From Thalassobium sp. R2A62 (GTDB taxonomy: Bacteria > Pseudomonadota > Alphaproteobacteria > Rhodobacterales > Rhodobacteraceae), in assembly GCF_000161835.1 (NCBI RefSeq), contig NZ_GG697169.2:667852-731851 (forward strand): 64,000 nt of DNA. Direction: 5' to 3'. Both the position numbers and the translations under genes were made by a program. Under the pieces are notes generated by a model. That model had not been told where the DNA came from. It worked only from the letters and a program-made list of their open reading frames with translations, and made no database searches. Below are positions 27,401 through 37,147 of the stretch, piece after piece. Positions within the stretch are counted from its first letter, which is position 1. Each line of letters begins with the position of its first letter.

Positions 27401-28482
27401 TCGGAAAACCCAACCAACGCCCTTGGATCCCACGAGACACGCGCACGATCATCCCGTTCCAGAACCGGACGATCGATGAGGTTTTTCATCGAAATTGTGA
27501 CGGGGGCATCCACGTCGTCCAACCGAACGTCATAATAGGTCATGTCGCCATAATACGCGCGCTCAATCACCTGACCGACCGTTTCACGTTGTGATGTCGT
27601 TTCGCCCTGAAAAAGGATCGACAGGATTTCGGGCCGAATGCCAACCGCACCGCCCCCTGTAACTGGTCCGGCAGGGCATTGCTCGGACGCAAGCTCGGCC
27701 TGCCCGAGCCCCGCAATGTCTGCAGTTATTAGATCACCAACGGGTTTGAACTGAGCGGGAAGAAAGTTCATTACACCGATGAAGTCGCCAACCTGTCGTG
27801 TTAGTGGTCGGCGGTACAATGTTTGTGGGTCGGCAAGTTGTGCGATCCTACCTTCAAACATGACTGCGACGCGATCTGACATGATCAACGCTTCTTCTTG
27901 ATCATGAGTTACGAGAATAAAGGTAATCCCGACTTGTCGCTGCAGGCGGCGCAGTTCAGTTTGCATCTGCTCGCGCAGCTTTTTGTCCAACGCCGACAAG
28001 GGTTCGTCTAATAACAACACCTTAGGCTTAAGGATCAAAGCGCGCGCCAACGCGACCCGCTGGCGTTGCCCGCCAGACAGTGCATGTGCCGCTCTTGCCC
28101 CAAAACCGCCCAGGCCTACCATCTCTAGCGCGTCTTGGACGGCTTGTGCTTTGTCCGAACGTGACATGCCTGATTTGCGCAGGCCAAAGCCGACGTTCTG
28201 CGCCACGGTCAAATGTGGAAAGATCGCATAGGATTGGAACACCATGTTTGTGGGGCGTAGGTTTGCAGCGACCCCAGCCATGTCAGCGCCGTCGATCAAG
28301 ACGACACCGTCTGTCACATCCTCGAACCCTGCAATCGTACGAAGCAAGGTCGTCTTGCCACATCCTGACGGACCCAACAGCGAGAAAAATTCACCCTCGG
28401 CAATCTCGAGATCGACATCGCGCAGGGCGTGATAGTCGCCATAGTATTTATTGATGCCCGTCAGGGAAATCAGCGCGGTCAT
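27397..28482 (-). CDS. potA: Polyamine-type ABC transporter ATPase (PotA-like)
   Basis: A 361-residue ATPase. Walker A GPSGCGKTT at about residues 38-46, signature LSGGQRQRVALARA and Walker B VLLLDEP are intact, and a TOBE-type regulatory domain follows after residue 240. The family powers spermidine/putrescine import. It overlaps the permease gene by four bases and is last in the operon. Confidence 0.88.
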   Translation of the reverse strand: MTALISLTGINKYYGDYHALRDVDLEIAEGEFFSLLGPSGCGKTTLLRTIAGFEDVTDGVVLIDGADMAGVAANLRPTNMVFQSYAIFPHLTVAQNVGFGLRKSGMSRSDKAQAVQDALEMVGLGGFGARAAHALSGGQRQRVALARALILKPKVLLLDEPLSALDKKLREQMQTELRRLQRQVGITFILVTHDQEEALIMSDRVAVMFEGRIAQLADPQTLYRRPLTRQVGDFIGVMNFLPAQFKPVGDLITADIAGLGQAELASEQCPAGPVTGGGAVGIRPEILSILFQGETTSQRETVGQVIERAYYGDMTYYDVRLDDVDAPVTISMKNLIDRPVLERDDRARVSWDPRALVGFSD

Positions 28483-29279
28483 AGAAAGCCACCCGTATCT
28501 TTGAGGCCAGCGCGTTTCAGCCCGCGCCGGCGGAAATATTCAGCGATCACCAGCAAAACGATCGAAAGAATGACCAGAATAGTGCCTAAGGCCATCACCG
28601 CCGGTAGCCGCTGTGGGAACCGCAAAAGGCCCCAAATGTAGACTGGCATTGTCGGCTCGGACCCTGACAAGAAAAACGCGATGATGAATTCGTCCAAGCT
28701 GATCGTGAAGGAGATCAGAAGTGATGAAATGATGCCCGGCATCACCAGTGGCAACGTCACCAGTCGGAAGGCCGCAAACCGGCTTTCACCCAAATCCAAT
28801 GCCGCTTCTTCTAGGCTGTTGTCGAGGTTTGAGAACGCACCGTTCAAGATGGCGATGCTAAATGGCATACAGATCAGAACATGGGCCGCAATGATCGTCC
28901 AGTTGGACAACGGCAGGTTTAGGATTTGAACGAGAACGACCAACAGCGATACGGCCACGATGATCTCTGGCAAAACAAGCGGGATCATGATGAGCCCCAT
29001 AATGCCTCGCTTGGCCGGAAATTCGAAACGCGTCGCGGCGCGTGCGGCACAAATCCCTAGACCTGTTGCGATGATCGCCGACATGCAAGCAATCCAGAGC
29101 GAGTTTTTTACCGCGTCATGCAAGGCACCAATGCCAGCAAGGTCGTTGAACCAGCCCCATGTGAACCCTTTCAACGGGAAGGCAATGACTGGGCTGTCGT
29201 TGAACGCAAAGACAGGTAGCAATAACACAGGTGCGTAGAGAAAGATCATATATGCGATCGCATAGATGCGCAAGGTCAT
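28479..29279 (-). CDS. potC: Polyamine-type ABC transporter permease (PotC-like)
   Basis: A 266-residue permease with about six helices. The EAA loop is visible as EEAALDLGESRFAAFRLVTLPLVMPGI near residues 157-185, as in binding-protein-dependent importers. It overlaps both neighbours by four bases. Substrate class is inferred from likeness to PotC. Confidence 0.88.
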   Translation of the reverse strand: MTLRIYAIAYMIFLYAPVLLLPVFAFNDSPVIAFPLKGFTWGWFNDLAGIGALHDAVKNSLWIACMSAIIATGLGICAARAATRFEFPAKRGIMGLIMIPLVLPEIIVAVSLLVVLVQILNLPLSNWTIIAAHVLICMPFSIAILNGAFSNLDNSLEEAALDLGESRFAAFRLVTLPLVMPGIISSLLISFTISLDEFIIAFFLSGSEPTMPVYIWGLLRFPQRLPAVMALGTILVILSIVLLVIAEYFRRRGLKRAGLKDTGGFL

Positions 29280-30169
29280 GTGAGCCCCCTCGCCTTATTA
29301 GTCAACCACATCAATATCTTGGCAATCACAATGAATGTTATACACCATGTCGCAACACTGATCATCGCAACGATTGCCAAAGCCGCACCAAGCGGCGCAT
29401 TGTTCAGTTTAAGGAACAATGTCTGTATCAGGTTTGCGATCATCAGGCCATTTGGCCCCCCGACCAGCCGCGGCGTCACATAGTCACCAATCGTCGGGAT
29501 CAACACGATCACCATCGCGGCTAGGATCCCCGGCATGGCCAGCGGCAGCGTGATACTAAAGAAAGTTTGCGCGCGGCTTTCACCCAAATCACGAGCGGCT
29601 TCTAGCAACGAGCGGTCGATCTTCTCTAGCGAGACAAAGATCGGCAAAATGGCAAACGGCGCAAAGGCATGGGCCAGAGTCAACACAACCGCGTTCGGAT
29701 TGTAGAGAATAAACGTAAGCGGCTCTCCGATCAGGCCTGTGCCCAGCAAGCTGGAATTCAATACGCCGTTGTAGCCTAGGATCACCTTCCACAAAAAGAC
29801 GCGGATCAGGTAGCTGGTCCAAAATGGAATGGTAATCAGGAACAGCCACAACGATTTGCGGTGCGCGGGTACATGAAACGAGACGAAATATGCGATTGGA
29901 AAGGCCAACGCGACCGTCACAGCCATAACGGCCGAGGCGATGTATAATGATCGCAACAAGAGCGTTCCATAGAGCGGTTCCGTCATGATCGTGCGGTAGT
30001 TTTCGAGCGTCGGTGTCCGGTCGAGCGTCAGAAAGTCCTGTGTCCAAAAGCTGAACATGATAACGGCGGCGAGCGGCGCGGCAAGCAGCGTTATTGCGTA
30101 AAAAAATGGGGGGCTGACGAGCGTTAGCCCGCGTGCTGCCTCACTGTTCTTGTACCGTCCAAACGCCAT
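29276..30169 (-). CDS. potB: Polyamine-type ABC transporter permease (PotB-like)
   Basis: A 297-residue permease. The EAA motif LLEAARDLGESRAQTFFSITLPLAMPGI lies in the second half. About six helices are apparent. It is first in the operon, behind the rpsI terminator. The periplasmic binding protein (PotD/PotF) that this importer needs is not beside it. Confidence 0.87.
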   Translation of the reverse strand: MAFGRYKNSEAARGLTLVSPPFFYAITLLAAPLAAVIMFSFWTQDFLTLDRTPTLENYRTIMTEPLYGTLLLRSLYIASAVMAVTVALAFPIAYFVSFHVPAHRKSLWLFLITIPFWTSYLIRVFLWKVILGYNGVLNSSLLGTGLIGEPLTFILYNPNAVVLTLAHAFAPFAILPIFVSLEKIDRSLLEAARDLGESRAQTFFSITLPLAMPGILAAMVIVLIPTIGDYVTPRLVGGPNGLMIANLIQTLFLKLNNAPLGAALAIVAMISVATWCITFIVIAKILMWLTNKARGLT

Positions 30170-30242
30170 GCCCTATCAAGAAACGTCTTAGGGAAAACGT
30201 CAACGATCTTTCTAAGATCCGGCCCAAAAAGTTATGTGCAAC

Positions 30243-30271
30243 GAAAAAGGCCGCCCACTTGGGACGGCCTC
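30243..30271 (-). terminator. Rho-independent terminator of rplM-rpsI
   Basis: On the minus strand AGGCCG-TCCC pairs with GGG-CGGCCT across a short loop and TTTTT follows. It lies 21 bases past the rpsI stop and insulates the pot operon downstream. Confidence 0.88.
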
Positions 30272-30291
30272 TTCCAAATATATAGCTCGGT

Positions 30292-30786
30292 TTAACGCTT
30301 GGAGAACTGGAAGCTCTTACGCGCCTTGGCCTTACCGTATTTCTTACGCTCAACAACGCGGCTGTCGCGTGTGAGGAAGCCGGCTGCCTTAAGTGCGCCA
30401 CGCAGCGAGGGATCATAAAGCTGAAGTGCTTTGGAGATACCGTGCTTAACAGCACCCGCTTGACCGGACAGGCCGCCACCTTTGACAGTCGCCATAACGT
30501 CGAACTGGTCTTCGGTGCCGGATACTGTGAATGGCTGGCGCAGGATCATCTGCAAAACAGGACGCGCAAAATAGACGTTCTGCTCTTTGCCGTTCACGAC
30601 AACTTTGCCGGAACCTGGCTTGATCCAAACACGAGCAACCGCGTCTTTACGTTTGCCAGTTGCATATGCACGGCCCAATTCGTCACGAACTGGCTCGCGG
30701 TCGATGACCACTGCAGTTTCAACGGGGGCGGCAACGCCTTCGGCGACTGTGCCCAGCTCTTCGAGAGAGTTTACTTGATCAGTCAT
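30292..30786 (-). CDS. rpsI: Ribosomal protein S9
   Basis: A 164-residue S9. The conserved core begins near residue 37 ([18 protein letters not shown]) and ends with [11 protein letters not shown], the C-terminal tail that reaches the P site. The N-terminal 36 residues are an acidic extension common in alphaproteobacteria. It lies four bases after rplM. Confidence 0.98.
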   Translation of the reverse strand: MTDQVNSLEELGTVAEGVAAPVETAVVIDREPVRDELGRAYATGKRKDAVARVWIKPGSGKVVVNGKEQNVYFARPVLQMILRQPFTVSGTEDQFDVMATVKGGGLSGQAGAVKHGISKALQLYDPSLRGALKAAGFLTRDSRVVERKKYGKAKARKSFQFSKR

Positions 30787-30790
30787 GTGC

Positions 30791-31249
30791 TCAGCTCCGT
30801 GTGTTCTTGGAGTTCATCGCCTTGACGTCGAGAACTTCGGGGTTCTGGGCCTCATGGCCGTGATCAGTGCCTGCATAAACGCGCAAGTTCGTCATCTGAA
30901 CGCGCGACAGGCGGTTGCCTGGCAGCATGCGCTTGACCGCTTGCATGACAACACGCTCTGGGTGTGCGCCATCGAGGATCTGACCTGTTGTGCGCGACTT
31001 GATGCCACCTGGGTGGCCGGTGTGCCAATAGTTCGGCTTGTCACGCTTGTTGCCAGTCAGCTGGATTTTGTCAGCATTGATAACAATCACGTTGTCGCCC
31101 ATGTCCATGTGCGGCGTGAATGTTGCCTTGTGCTTGCCACGCAGACGCATGGCAATGATCGACGCGAGACGACCCAGAACCACGCCTTCGGCGTCGATCA
31201 GGATCCATTTCTTGTCGATGTCTGCTGGAGTTGCAGAAAAAGTTTTCAT
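30791..31249 (-). CDS. rplM: Ribosomal protein L13
   Basis: A 152-residue L13. The start [15 protein letters not shown] and the [10 protein letters not shown] signature are typical. ATG at 31249 is favoured over a GTG at 31258 by the AAGGG upstream and family length. It forms the usual rplM-rpsI operon. Confidence 0.98.
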   Translation of the reverse strand: MKTFSATPADIDKKWILIDAEGVVLGRLASIIAMRLRGKHKATFTPHMDMGDNVIVINADKIQLTGNKRDKPNYWHTGHPGGIKSRTTGQILDGAHPERVVMQAVKRMLPGNRLSRVQMTNLRVYAGTDHGHEAQNPEVLDVKAMNSKNTRS

Positions 31250-31410
31250 CGGGTTCACCCTTGGGATGTGACGCGATCATCGCGCCGGTTGTTCGATGGG
31301 CGGGTTATATAGGTCGTATTCGCTGCGTCAACGACCTTTGTACGTGTTTTATCCATCTAAAACAATGACTTACAAATTAGGTATTGGAATACCCCACACC
31401 TAGGCACGCT

Positions 31411-32802
31411 TTAAGCGTCAATATCGGTCTCTGGGTGGGCCAACATGCGATTCATTGTTTCGAGACAGGCCAATAACGCAGGGATCCCGAGATGTGAATT
31501 GATTGCCAAGCGCACGGCATGGGGTGCCACACCATCCGGCATCGCAAATTCGTCGGCTGGCTTTACATTTATCCGCTGTCGTTCACACGCAATCGCAAAA
31601 CGAGATGCCCGCCAACCGACAGGAAGTTTCAACCAGATAAAGGGCGCATCGGGGCGCCATTTGATATCCCATTGGCCCAAAACGTTGACGGCCAACTTGA
31701 TGTGACGCTCCATTTCCTCGCAAACCATTCCGCGAATATGAGCCGCCTGCCCCGAAACCATGAGTTCTGTTGCGATATCCAAGACTGGTCGCGCAACGCC
31801 GTAGAACGACGACTGCGCCACTTGTCGCGCCTTGTGCGCTGTATCGCGTGGACACACAGCGAACCCGAAACGCAAAGCGCCGCTCACTGCTTTGGTCAAT
31901 GACCCGACATACCATGCGAGTTCAGGGCACATCTCACGGTAGGCAGGTATTTCGGTGCGTGCGGTGCTATGACAATCATCTTCAATAATCTGAAGCCGAT
32001 GGGATTTTGCGATACTTGCAATTTTGACCTTGCGTGCATGGCTTGTTTGCATGGTTGTTGGGCTGTGTACCTCAGCCGAGGTCAACAGGACCTGCCCCCC
32101 GTGTTCGCGAAGGGCTCGTTCTAAAGCTTCTGGCCGAATACCGTCGTCATCCATTTCTAGGCCAACGAGCCGTGCGCGCAGCAGTCGTGCGGCATGGCGC
32201 ACGCCGGGATATGCGAGCTCTTCGGTCAAGATGACAGGGTTCGGGCCATGCAATATGGATTGCAGCGCCATCATAACGGTGTTTTGCGCGCCATTGCCCA
32301 GCACAATGTCATCTGCCATCAGCGGCCCCACGTGATCTGCGCCGACCCAATCACAAACAGCTTGGCGTGTGGGGCGATCTGTTTCGGGTGTTGGGTAATG
32401 AATGTAGCCAGTCATCGACCGCTTGGCGATTTTCTGGAGTATCTGACTGATAATCTGGCCCTGCCCAACATCAGGCACCTGACACCCCCTAAAGTCAGCC
32501 ATCCCAAGGGGGATGTGCGTCATCAATGGCACGTCCAGTGGTAGCTCATCTTTCGTTTCACCCGCAACGAATGTTCCGCGACCCACTTGGGCCGCAAGGA
32601 CACCGTCGTCCACCAGACGCGTGTATGCCCGCGCCACAGTTCCAGGTGTGATCCCGAGTTGGTACGCAATTTCTCGTACCGGCGGCAGCTTTTCCCCAGC
32701 TTTCAAATCGCCAGAGACCACGGCGGTTCTGATCGCGGCTGTGACAGCTTGGTATTTGGGAATCGTTACGTCGGTAAGGTCGGGCAGCCAAATTGTATTC
32801 AT
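31411..32802 (-). CDS. MocR-type regulator (GntR domain fused to aminotransferase-like domain)
   Basis: A 463-residue protein. The N-terminal GntR winged helix includes LPPVREIAYQLGITPGTVARAYTRL (about residues 39-63). The rest is a fold-type I PLP aminotransferase domain; the PLP lysine is in YVGSLTKAVSGALRFG near residue 300. MocR proteins sense PLP or amino compounds and activate or repress neighbours. It is divergent from the DUF1127 gene across a 95-base region carrying direct repeats that look like its binding site. Confidence 0.9.
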   Translation of the reverse strand: MNTIWLPDLTDVTIPKYQAVTAAIRTAVVSGDLKAGEKLPPVREIAYQLGITPGTVARAYTRLVDDGVLAAQVGRGTFVAGETKDELPLDVPLMTHIPLGMADFRGCQVPDVGQGQIISQILQKIAKRSMTGYIHYPTPETDRPTRQAVCDWVGADHVGPLMADDIVLGNGAQNTVMMALQSILHGPNPVILTEELAYPGVRHAARLLRARLVGLEMDDDGIRPEALERALREHGGQVLLTSAEVHSPTTMQTSHARKVKIASIAKSHRLQIIEDDCHSTARTEIPAYREMCPELAWYVGSLTKAVSGALRFGFAVCPRDTAHKARQVAQSSFYGVARPVLDIATELMVSGQAAHIRGMVCEEMERHIKLAVNVLGQWDIKWRPDAPFIWLKLPVGWRASRFAIACERQRINVKPADEFAMPDGVAPHAVRLAINSHLGIPALLACLETMNRMLAHPETDIDA

Positions 32803-32836
32803 TACAACGTTTCCTTGGACAAGGCGCAGTGAGTCT

Positions 32837-32878
32837 TTGTATCAATTTATTATAGCAATCACGCTATATTGTATCAAT
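32837..32878. promoter_or_regulatory. Direct repeats and inner palindrome between MocR and DUF1127 genes
   Basis: TTGTATCAAT occurs at 32837-32846 and again at 32869-32878, 32 bases apart or about three helical turns. TATAGC and GCTATA form an inverted pair between them (32851-32856 and 32863-32868). The second copy continues to ATACAA, making TTGTAT-CA-ATACAA palindromic. MocR regulators such as GabR bind spaced direct repeats of this kind. Confidence 0.62.
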
Positions 32879-32897
32879 ACAAAACTGGAGATCCGAA

Positions 32898-33131
32898 ATG
32901 ACACCCGCACGGCAAATGCTTGCACCGCTCGACGTACAAATGATGACACCGGCCGCGCTTCCGCCTGTCTCTCGCGTTGTGTTTGCGGCGGCCTCGGTGA
33001 TCATGAAATGGGAACTGCGTCACCGAACGCGCAGGACTCTTGTGTCGTTGACCGACCACCAACTGCGAGACATTGGATTGGAACATGGTGCAGCTTTAAC
33101 GGAGGCGCGCCGCTGGTTCTGGCAGGCTTAA
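32898..33131 (+). CDS. DUF1127 small Arg-rich protein
   Basis: A 77-residue protein whose C-terminal half is a DUF1127 domain: TRRTLVSLTDHQLRDIGL is the core motif, followed by the usual short tail with Arg and Trp. Small DUF1127 proteins in alphaproteobacteria affect phosphate, carbon or RNA metabolism. It has its own terminator. The shared control region with the MocR gene suggests regulation by it. Confidence 0.85.
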   Translation: MTPARQMLAPLDVQMMTPAALPPVSRVVFAAASVIMKWELRHRTRRTLVSLTDHQLRDIGLEHGAALTEARRWFWQA

Positions 33132-33158
33132 CCCAAGTTCCCAAGCACCAGAACAGAC

Positions 33159-33188
33159 TGGGGCCGGTGCATCCATCGGCCCCCTTTT
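33159..33188 (+). terminator. Rho-independent terminator after the DUF1127 gene
   Basis: GGGGCCG pairs with CGGCCCC around a ten-base loop, and CTTTT follows. It lies about 30 bases after the stop codon and just before the convergent thioesterase gene. Confidence 0.82.
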
Positions 33189-33192
33189 CGTG

Positions 33193-33612
33193 TTATTTCG
33201 GTGGGATAGCATAGGTCAAATTGGCCCGCGCGACTGGAGCGTCATGCCCTTCGGATCGCAGCAAAGCATCGCCAACAGCCAATACACGACCGACCTTTAA
33301 GAGCCTGACATCGCAAATTAAATCGGCATCTGCCGTCGGTCTACGCATAAAATCAATTGCACAGTTTGCCGTGACGGCCAATTCCTGTGGGCCAATGCGT
33401 GACAGCACCGCGATGTACATCGCCACATCAGCCAAGGCGAACATAGAGGGGCCTGAAACGGTTCCACCCGGTCGCAAATGACGGTCCTGCACCCTTAAGC
33501 GAACGCAAACACCGACCGCTCCGATACTCTCAATCACAAAATCCGTTCCGATTTGGGGAAAGGTATCGCCCAAAAAGCATGTGATTTCTGGAATCGACAT
33601 AATTGCGTTCAT
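33193..33612 (-). CDS. PaaI-family hotdog thioesterase
   Basis: A 139-residue hotdog-fold protein. The motif HLRPGGTVSGPSMFALADVAMY (about residues 49-70) is the PaaI-type catalytic region, and the C-terminus ARANLTYAIPPK is usual. The family hydrolyses acyl-CoA esters. The start at 33612 has GAGGGAAG upstream; the long frame to 33840 runs through the divergent gene and is rejected. It faces an enoyl-CoA hydratase gene, so both may serve acyl-CoA metabolism. Confidence 0.87.
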   Translation of the reverse strand: MNAIMSIPEITCFLGDTFPQIGTDFVIESIGAVGVCVRLRVQDRHLRPGGTVSGPSMFALADVAMYIAVLSRIGPQELAVTANCAIDFMRRPTADADLICDVRLLKVGRVLAVGDALLRSEGHDAPVARANLTYAIPPK

Positions 33613-33670
33613 GACTTCCCTCTTGGTCAATGCCCTACTAACCTGCGCCCAAGAGACGACGGAGATCAAG

Positions 33671-34456
33671 ATGGCAATTCTAGAACGTAGCGACGCAGAC
33701 GGCATCGCACATTTGACCCTAAATGCACCCGAGCGCCTGAACGCCCTTTCGGATGCGATGTTGGCCGCACTACAGGACCAAATTGATACATTGGCGACAG
33801 ATCGCAGTATTCGGGTGGTGATTTTGTCCGGTGCGGGCAAAGCGTTTTGTGCGGGTCATGACCTCAAGGAAATGACTGCCGCGAGACAGGCCCCTGATGG
33901 TGGTGCCGCTGCATTTAAGGACCTCTTTGATCGCTGTGCGTCGATGATGAAGGGGATCCAGTCCCTGCCCCAACCCGTCATCGCACAGGCCCACGGGATC
34001 GCTACCGCCGCTGGGTGCCAGTTGGTTGCGACCTGCGATTTAGCCGTGGCCGCCACAGGCACGCGGTTTGGCGTCAATGGCGTCAACATTGGGCTGTTTT
34101 GCTCGACCCCGATGGTCGCTCTTAGCCGGAATATCGGCCGAAAACGCGCCTTTGAGATGTTGACAACGGGCGAATTTATCGAAGCGGACGAGGCCAAGCG
34201 GCTTGGGCTCATCAATCACGCGGTGCCGGACGACGCTCTTGTTGTCGAAACCCGGGCGCTCGCCACCAAAATCGCATCCAAACTCGGAACTGCCGTCAGG
34301 CACGGCAAACGCGCGTTCTACGAACAGCTCGAGCGCAGCACATCAGACGCCTATGCGTTTACCGGCGATGTCATGGTTGAAAACATGCTGGACGCCGACA
34401 CCCGCGAAGGCATCGACGCATTTTTGGAAAAACGTGATCCCAACTGGGAGCAGTGA
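33671..34456 (+). CDS. Enoyl-CoA hydratase/isomerase family protein
   Basis: A 261-residue crotonase. The oxyanion-hole segments are present: AFCAGHDLKEM at about residues 60-70 and the HGIATAAGCQLVATCD segment at about residues 107-122. GGAG precedes the ATG at 33671. The catalytic glutamates of classic hydratases are not obvious, so it may be another crotonase activity. It is divergent from the thioesterase gene. Confidence 0.88.
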   Translation: MAILERSDADGIAHLTLNAPERLNALSDAMLAALQDQIDTLATDRSIRVVILSGAGKAFCAGHDLKEMTAARQAPDGGAAAFKDLFDRCASMMKGIQSLPQPVIAQAHGIATAAGCQLVATCDLAVAATGTRFGVNGVNIGLFCSTPMVALSRNIGRKRAFEMLTTGEFIEADEAKRLGLINHAVPDDALVVETRALATKIASKLGTAVRHGKRAFYEQLERSTSDAYAFTGDVMVENMLDADTREGIDAFLEKRDPNWEQ

Positions 34457-35926
34457 TTATAGCCTGTATAGATCGGTGAATTTGGCGTCGAGATAGCCCA
34501 GAAGTGGTGCTTCGCTCGGAGCCTTGCCCGTCGCATGCATAATCGTGTCACGCGGGCTACGCAGGCTGCCGAATTGCTGGAGGTTTTCACGCAACCATGT
34601 TGTTGCCGCCTGAGCATCGCCGCGGGCCAAATCATCGTCCAGCGAAGGAACCGCCTCGCGCAGCGCCTCGTAGAGGCATCCAGCGTAGACATTACCAAGG
34701 CTATACGTCGGGAAGTATCCGAACAGACCCAGGGACCAATGCACATCCTGCAACACACCGTTGGATGGACGATCAACAGCATAGCCAAAATCGGCAGCAA
34801 AGCGTGTGTTCCATGCCTCTTCGAGGTGTTGGACATCTAAATCGCCCGACATAAGTTGACGCTCTAGATCAAAGCGCAACATGACGTGCAGATTATATTG
34901 TATCTCGTCGGCCTCAGTTCGGATGTAGCCGTTTGAGACGCTGTTCACGCAGCGATAAAACGCATCCTCTTCAGCAATTCCAAAGTCACCAAACTGGTCG
35001 CGCATGTGACCGAAAAGGAACCCCGTAAACGCGCGGCTTCGACCCATTTGATTCTCGTAAATCCGGCTCTGGCTTTCATGGACGCCCATTGAGACACCTT
35101 GGCCCAGTGCCGTCAAAGCATAGGCATCGTCAATTCCCTGTTCGTAACAGGCATGCCCAACTTCGTGAATTGTTGAGTAAAAACAATTGAATGGGTCACC
35201 AGCACTCGTACGTGTGGTGATCCGGACATCATGACCTGATCCGCTGGAAAATGGATGCACAGCCTTGTCGATACGGCCTTTGTTCAGGTCGTATCCGAAC
35301 ACCTCGGCCAATTTGGTCGACACGGCAAGTTGGCCGGCCTCGTCAAATGTATGGTCCAAGCTAGGCGCAGGATTTGCGGCCAAGACAGCGGCCCGAAGAT
35401 CAACCAAGCGTGGACGCAACGCATCGAACATCGTGGCGATTTCGACGCCAGTTGCACCTTGCTCGTAATCATCAAGCATGGCGTCATATACGTCCCCACC
35501 ATCCGCCAATGCAGCGCCTTCTTGGCGTTTTAGATCAACCACATGCGACAGGGTTGGCAAAAACGCAGACACGTCTTCGGCAGCACGCGCTTCTGCCCAA
35601 GTGCCCTGAGCTGCACTGGTGACTTTGGCGATTTCGGTCGCGAGATCAGCTGGAATTTTGCAAGCCTTCTCATAACCGATAGTGATTTCGCGCAAAATTG
35701 CATTTTCAACGTCATTCTTAGGTTTTGCGGATGCGATCCATTCACCGATCCGAGGGTCGGTGCGCCGTGCATGCAAAACGGTTTGGATTGCACCCATTTC
35801 TTCGGCGCGTTGACCTGCAGAGCCACGAGGCATCATGGTTTCTTGGTCCCAGCCCAAACGGCCAGCGATCTGACCCAGTGCTTGGGTGTCACGGTCAAAT
35901 GCGATCAGGTCTTTCATTGCGATCAT
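34457..35926 (-). CDS. M32 metallocarboxypeptidase
   Basis: A 489-residue carboxypeptidase of the Taq/Pfu type, which removes C-terminal residues. His254 and His258 in HEVGH bind the metal, Glu255 is catalytic, and the downstream acidic ligand lies in the SQSRIYENQMGRS segment about 28 residues later. Length is normal. The start lies three bases after the ctaA stop, so they are co-transcribed. Confidence 0.92.
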   Translation of the reverse strand: MIAMKDLIAFDRDTQALGQIAGRLGWDQETMMPRGSAGQRAEEMGAIQTVLHARRTDPRIGEWIASAKPKNDVENAILREITIGYEKACKIPADLATEIAKVTSAAQGTWAEARAAEDVSAFLPTLSHVVDLKRQEGAALADGGDVYDAMLDDYEQGATGVEIATMFDALRPRLVDLRAAVLAANPAPSLDHTFDEAGQLAVSTKLAEVFGYDLNKGRIDKAVHPFSSGSGHDVRITTRTSAGDPFNCFYSTIHEVGHACYEQGIDDAYALTALGQGVSMGVHESQSRIYENQMGRSRAFTGFLFGHMRDQFGDFGIAEEDAFYRCVNSVSNGYIRTEADEIQYNLHVMLRFDLERQLMSGDLDVQHLEEAWNTRFAADFGYAVDRPSNGVLQDVHWSLGLFGYFPTYSLGNVYAGCLYEALREAVPSLDDDLARGDAQAATTWLRENLQQFGSLRSPRDTIMHATGKAPSEAPLLGYLDAKFTDLYRL

Positions 35927-35929
35927 GGC

Positions 35930-37075
35930 TTAGCCTCGTTGAATGGATCGGGCGGCGGGATATGCGGTGGCGAACCGTGCGCGTAGGATCAGAACCCACA
36001 AAACAACCGCCAAGAACTGGTGCACAATCGCAATATGTGCAGGCGCCGAGTAGAGAACGGTTACGACGCCGACCGCCATCTGTAGGAGCAGGACCGCAAG
36101 CATCGTGTTGAACGAAAATCGTGTGGCACCATTGGGTGAACGACGCGCGCGCATCCAAACAAAGACGCCAAACGCCATCAAACCATAGCCCGACATGCGG
36201 TGGATGAACTGCACCAACCCGTCATTTTCAAAGAAATTACGCCACCACGGTGTGATCGCAAAGAGTTCAGGCGGTAAAAAACCACCCGCCATCAAAGGCC
36301 AATCTGGGTATCCGCGTCCCGCATCAATGCCCGCCACCAATGCCCCAAGCAATATTTGAACAAAGGCAAAGATCGTGAGACCCGTGGCCAACGGGATCAA
36401 TGCCGTCTCTCGAGCACGGCGCGCTTGCATCAATTCTGCTTCGCTGCGACCCATGGCAAAGATGTACCACGCGATGAAGCCTAGGATAACAAACGCCAAT
36501 CCCAAATGTGTCGCCAGCCGGTACGATGCGACATCCAGCATGGTTCCTGTCAGGCCAGATGACACCATCCACCAGCCAATCGCACCCTGCAGACCGCCCA
36601 AAACGCCCAATATGAACAGGCGACCGGTCCACCCCGTCGGGATTTGTTTGACAATCAAAAAGCCAAAGAAACCTATTGCCCAAACCAGTCCAATAACGCG
36701 GCCCAATTGACGATGGCCCCATTCCCACCAGTAAATGACCTTGAACTCTTGCAACGTCATACCCGCATTTTGAAGCTGGTATTCCGGGATTTCCTTATAC
36801 TTTTCGAACGCTAGGGCCCAATCAGCGGCATTCAGTGGCGGGATCGCCCCCATCAGTGGCGCCCATTCAGTAATCGACAATCCACTGTCGGTAAGACGGG
36901 TTAAACCGCCCACTGCAATCATCACAACCACGAGGGTAAAGAGCAGCATCAGCCACAAACGTATTCCAGAGCGCGCGCCGCGACCGTTGGCATCAATCAA
37001 ACCAGGATTGGGAGCTGCGACTTGCGCCTTTTGTGCGGTCCCGACGTCTTCGAAAATATTGCGCTGCTTGGCCAT
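35930..37075 (-). CDS. ctaA: Heme A synthase
   Basis: A 382-residue membrane protein of the alphaproteobacterial CtaA/COX15 type, which oxidises heme O to heme A for cytochrome oxidase. About eight helices form two four-helix bundles. Heme-ligand histidines are seen in WWEWGHRQLGR and in FIHRMSGYG. The ATG at 37075 begins MAKQRNIFEDVG; the alternative at 37105 or 37123 is less likely. It precedes the M32 peptidase gene. Confidence 0.93.
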   Translation of the reverse strand: MAKQRNIFEDVGTAQKAQVAAPNPGLIDANGRGARSGIRLWLMLLFTLVVVMIAVGGLTRLTDSGLSITEWAPLMGAIPPLNAADWALAFEKYKEIPEYQLQNAGMTLQEFKVIYWWEWGHRQLGRVIGLVWAIGFFGFLIVKQIPTGWTGRLFILGVLGGLQGAIGWWMVSSGLTGTMLDVASYRLATHLGLAFVILGFIAWYIFAMGRSEAELMQARRARETALIPLATGLTIFAFVQILLGALVAGIDAGRGYPDWPLMAGGFLPPELFAITPWWRNFFENDGLVQFIHRMSGYGLMAFGVFVWMRARRSPNGATRFSFNTMLAVLLLQMAVGVVTVLYSAPAHIAIVHQFLAVVLWVLILRARFATAYPAARSIQRG

Positions 37076-37147
37076 GTTGTATCGCCTTTTATTGTCGTTT
37101 GGCATGAACCTAAGTCCACGCAAGGTCAGTCACAAGGCTAGATAGCG

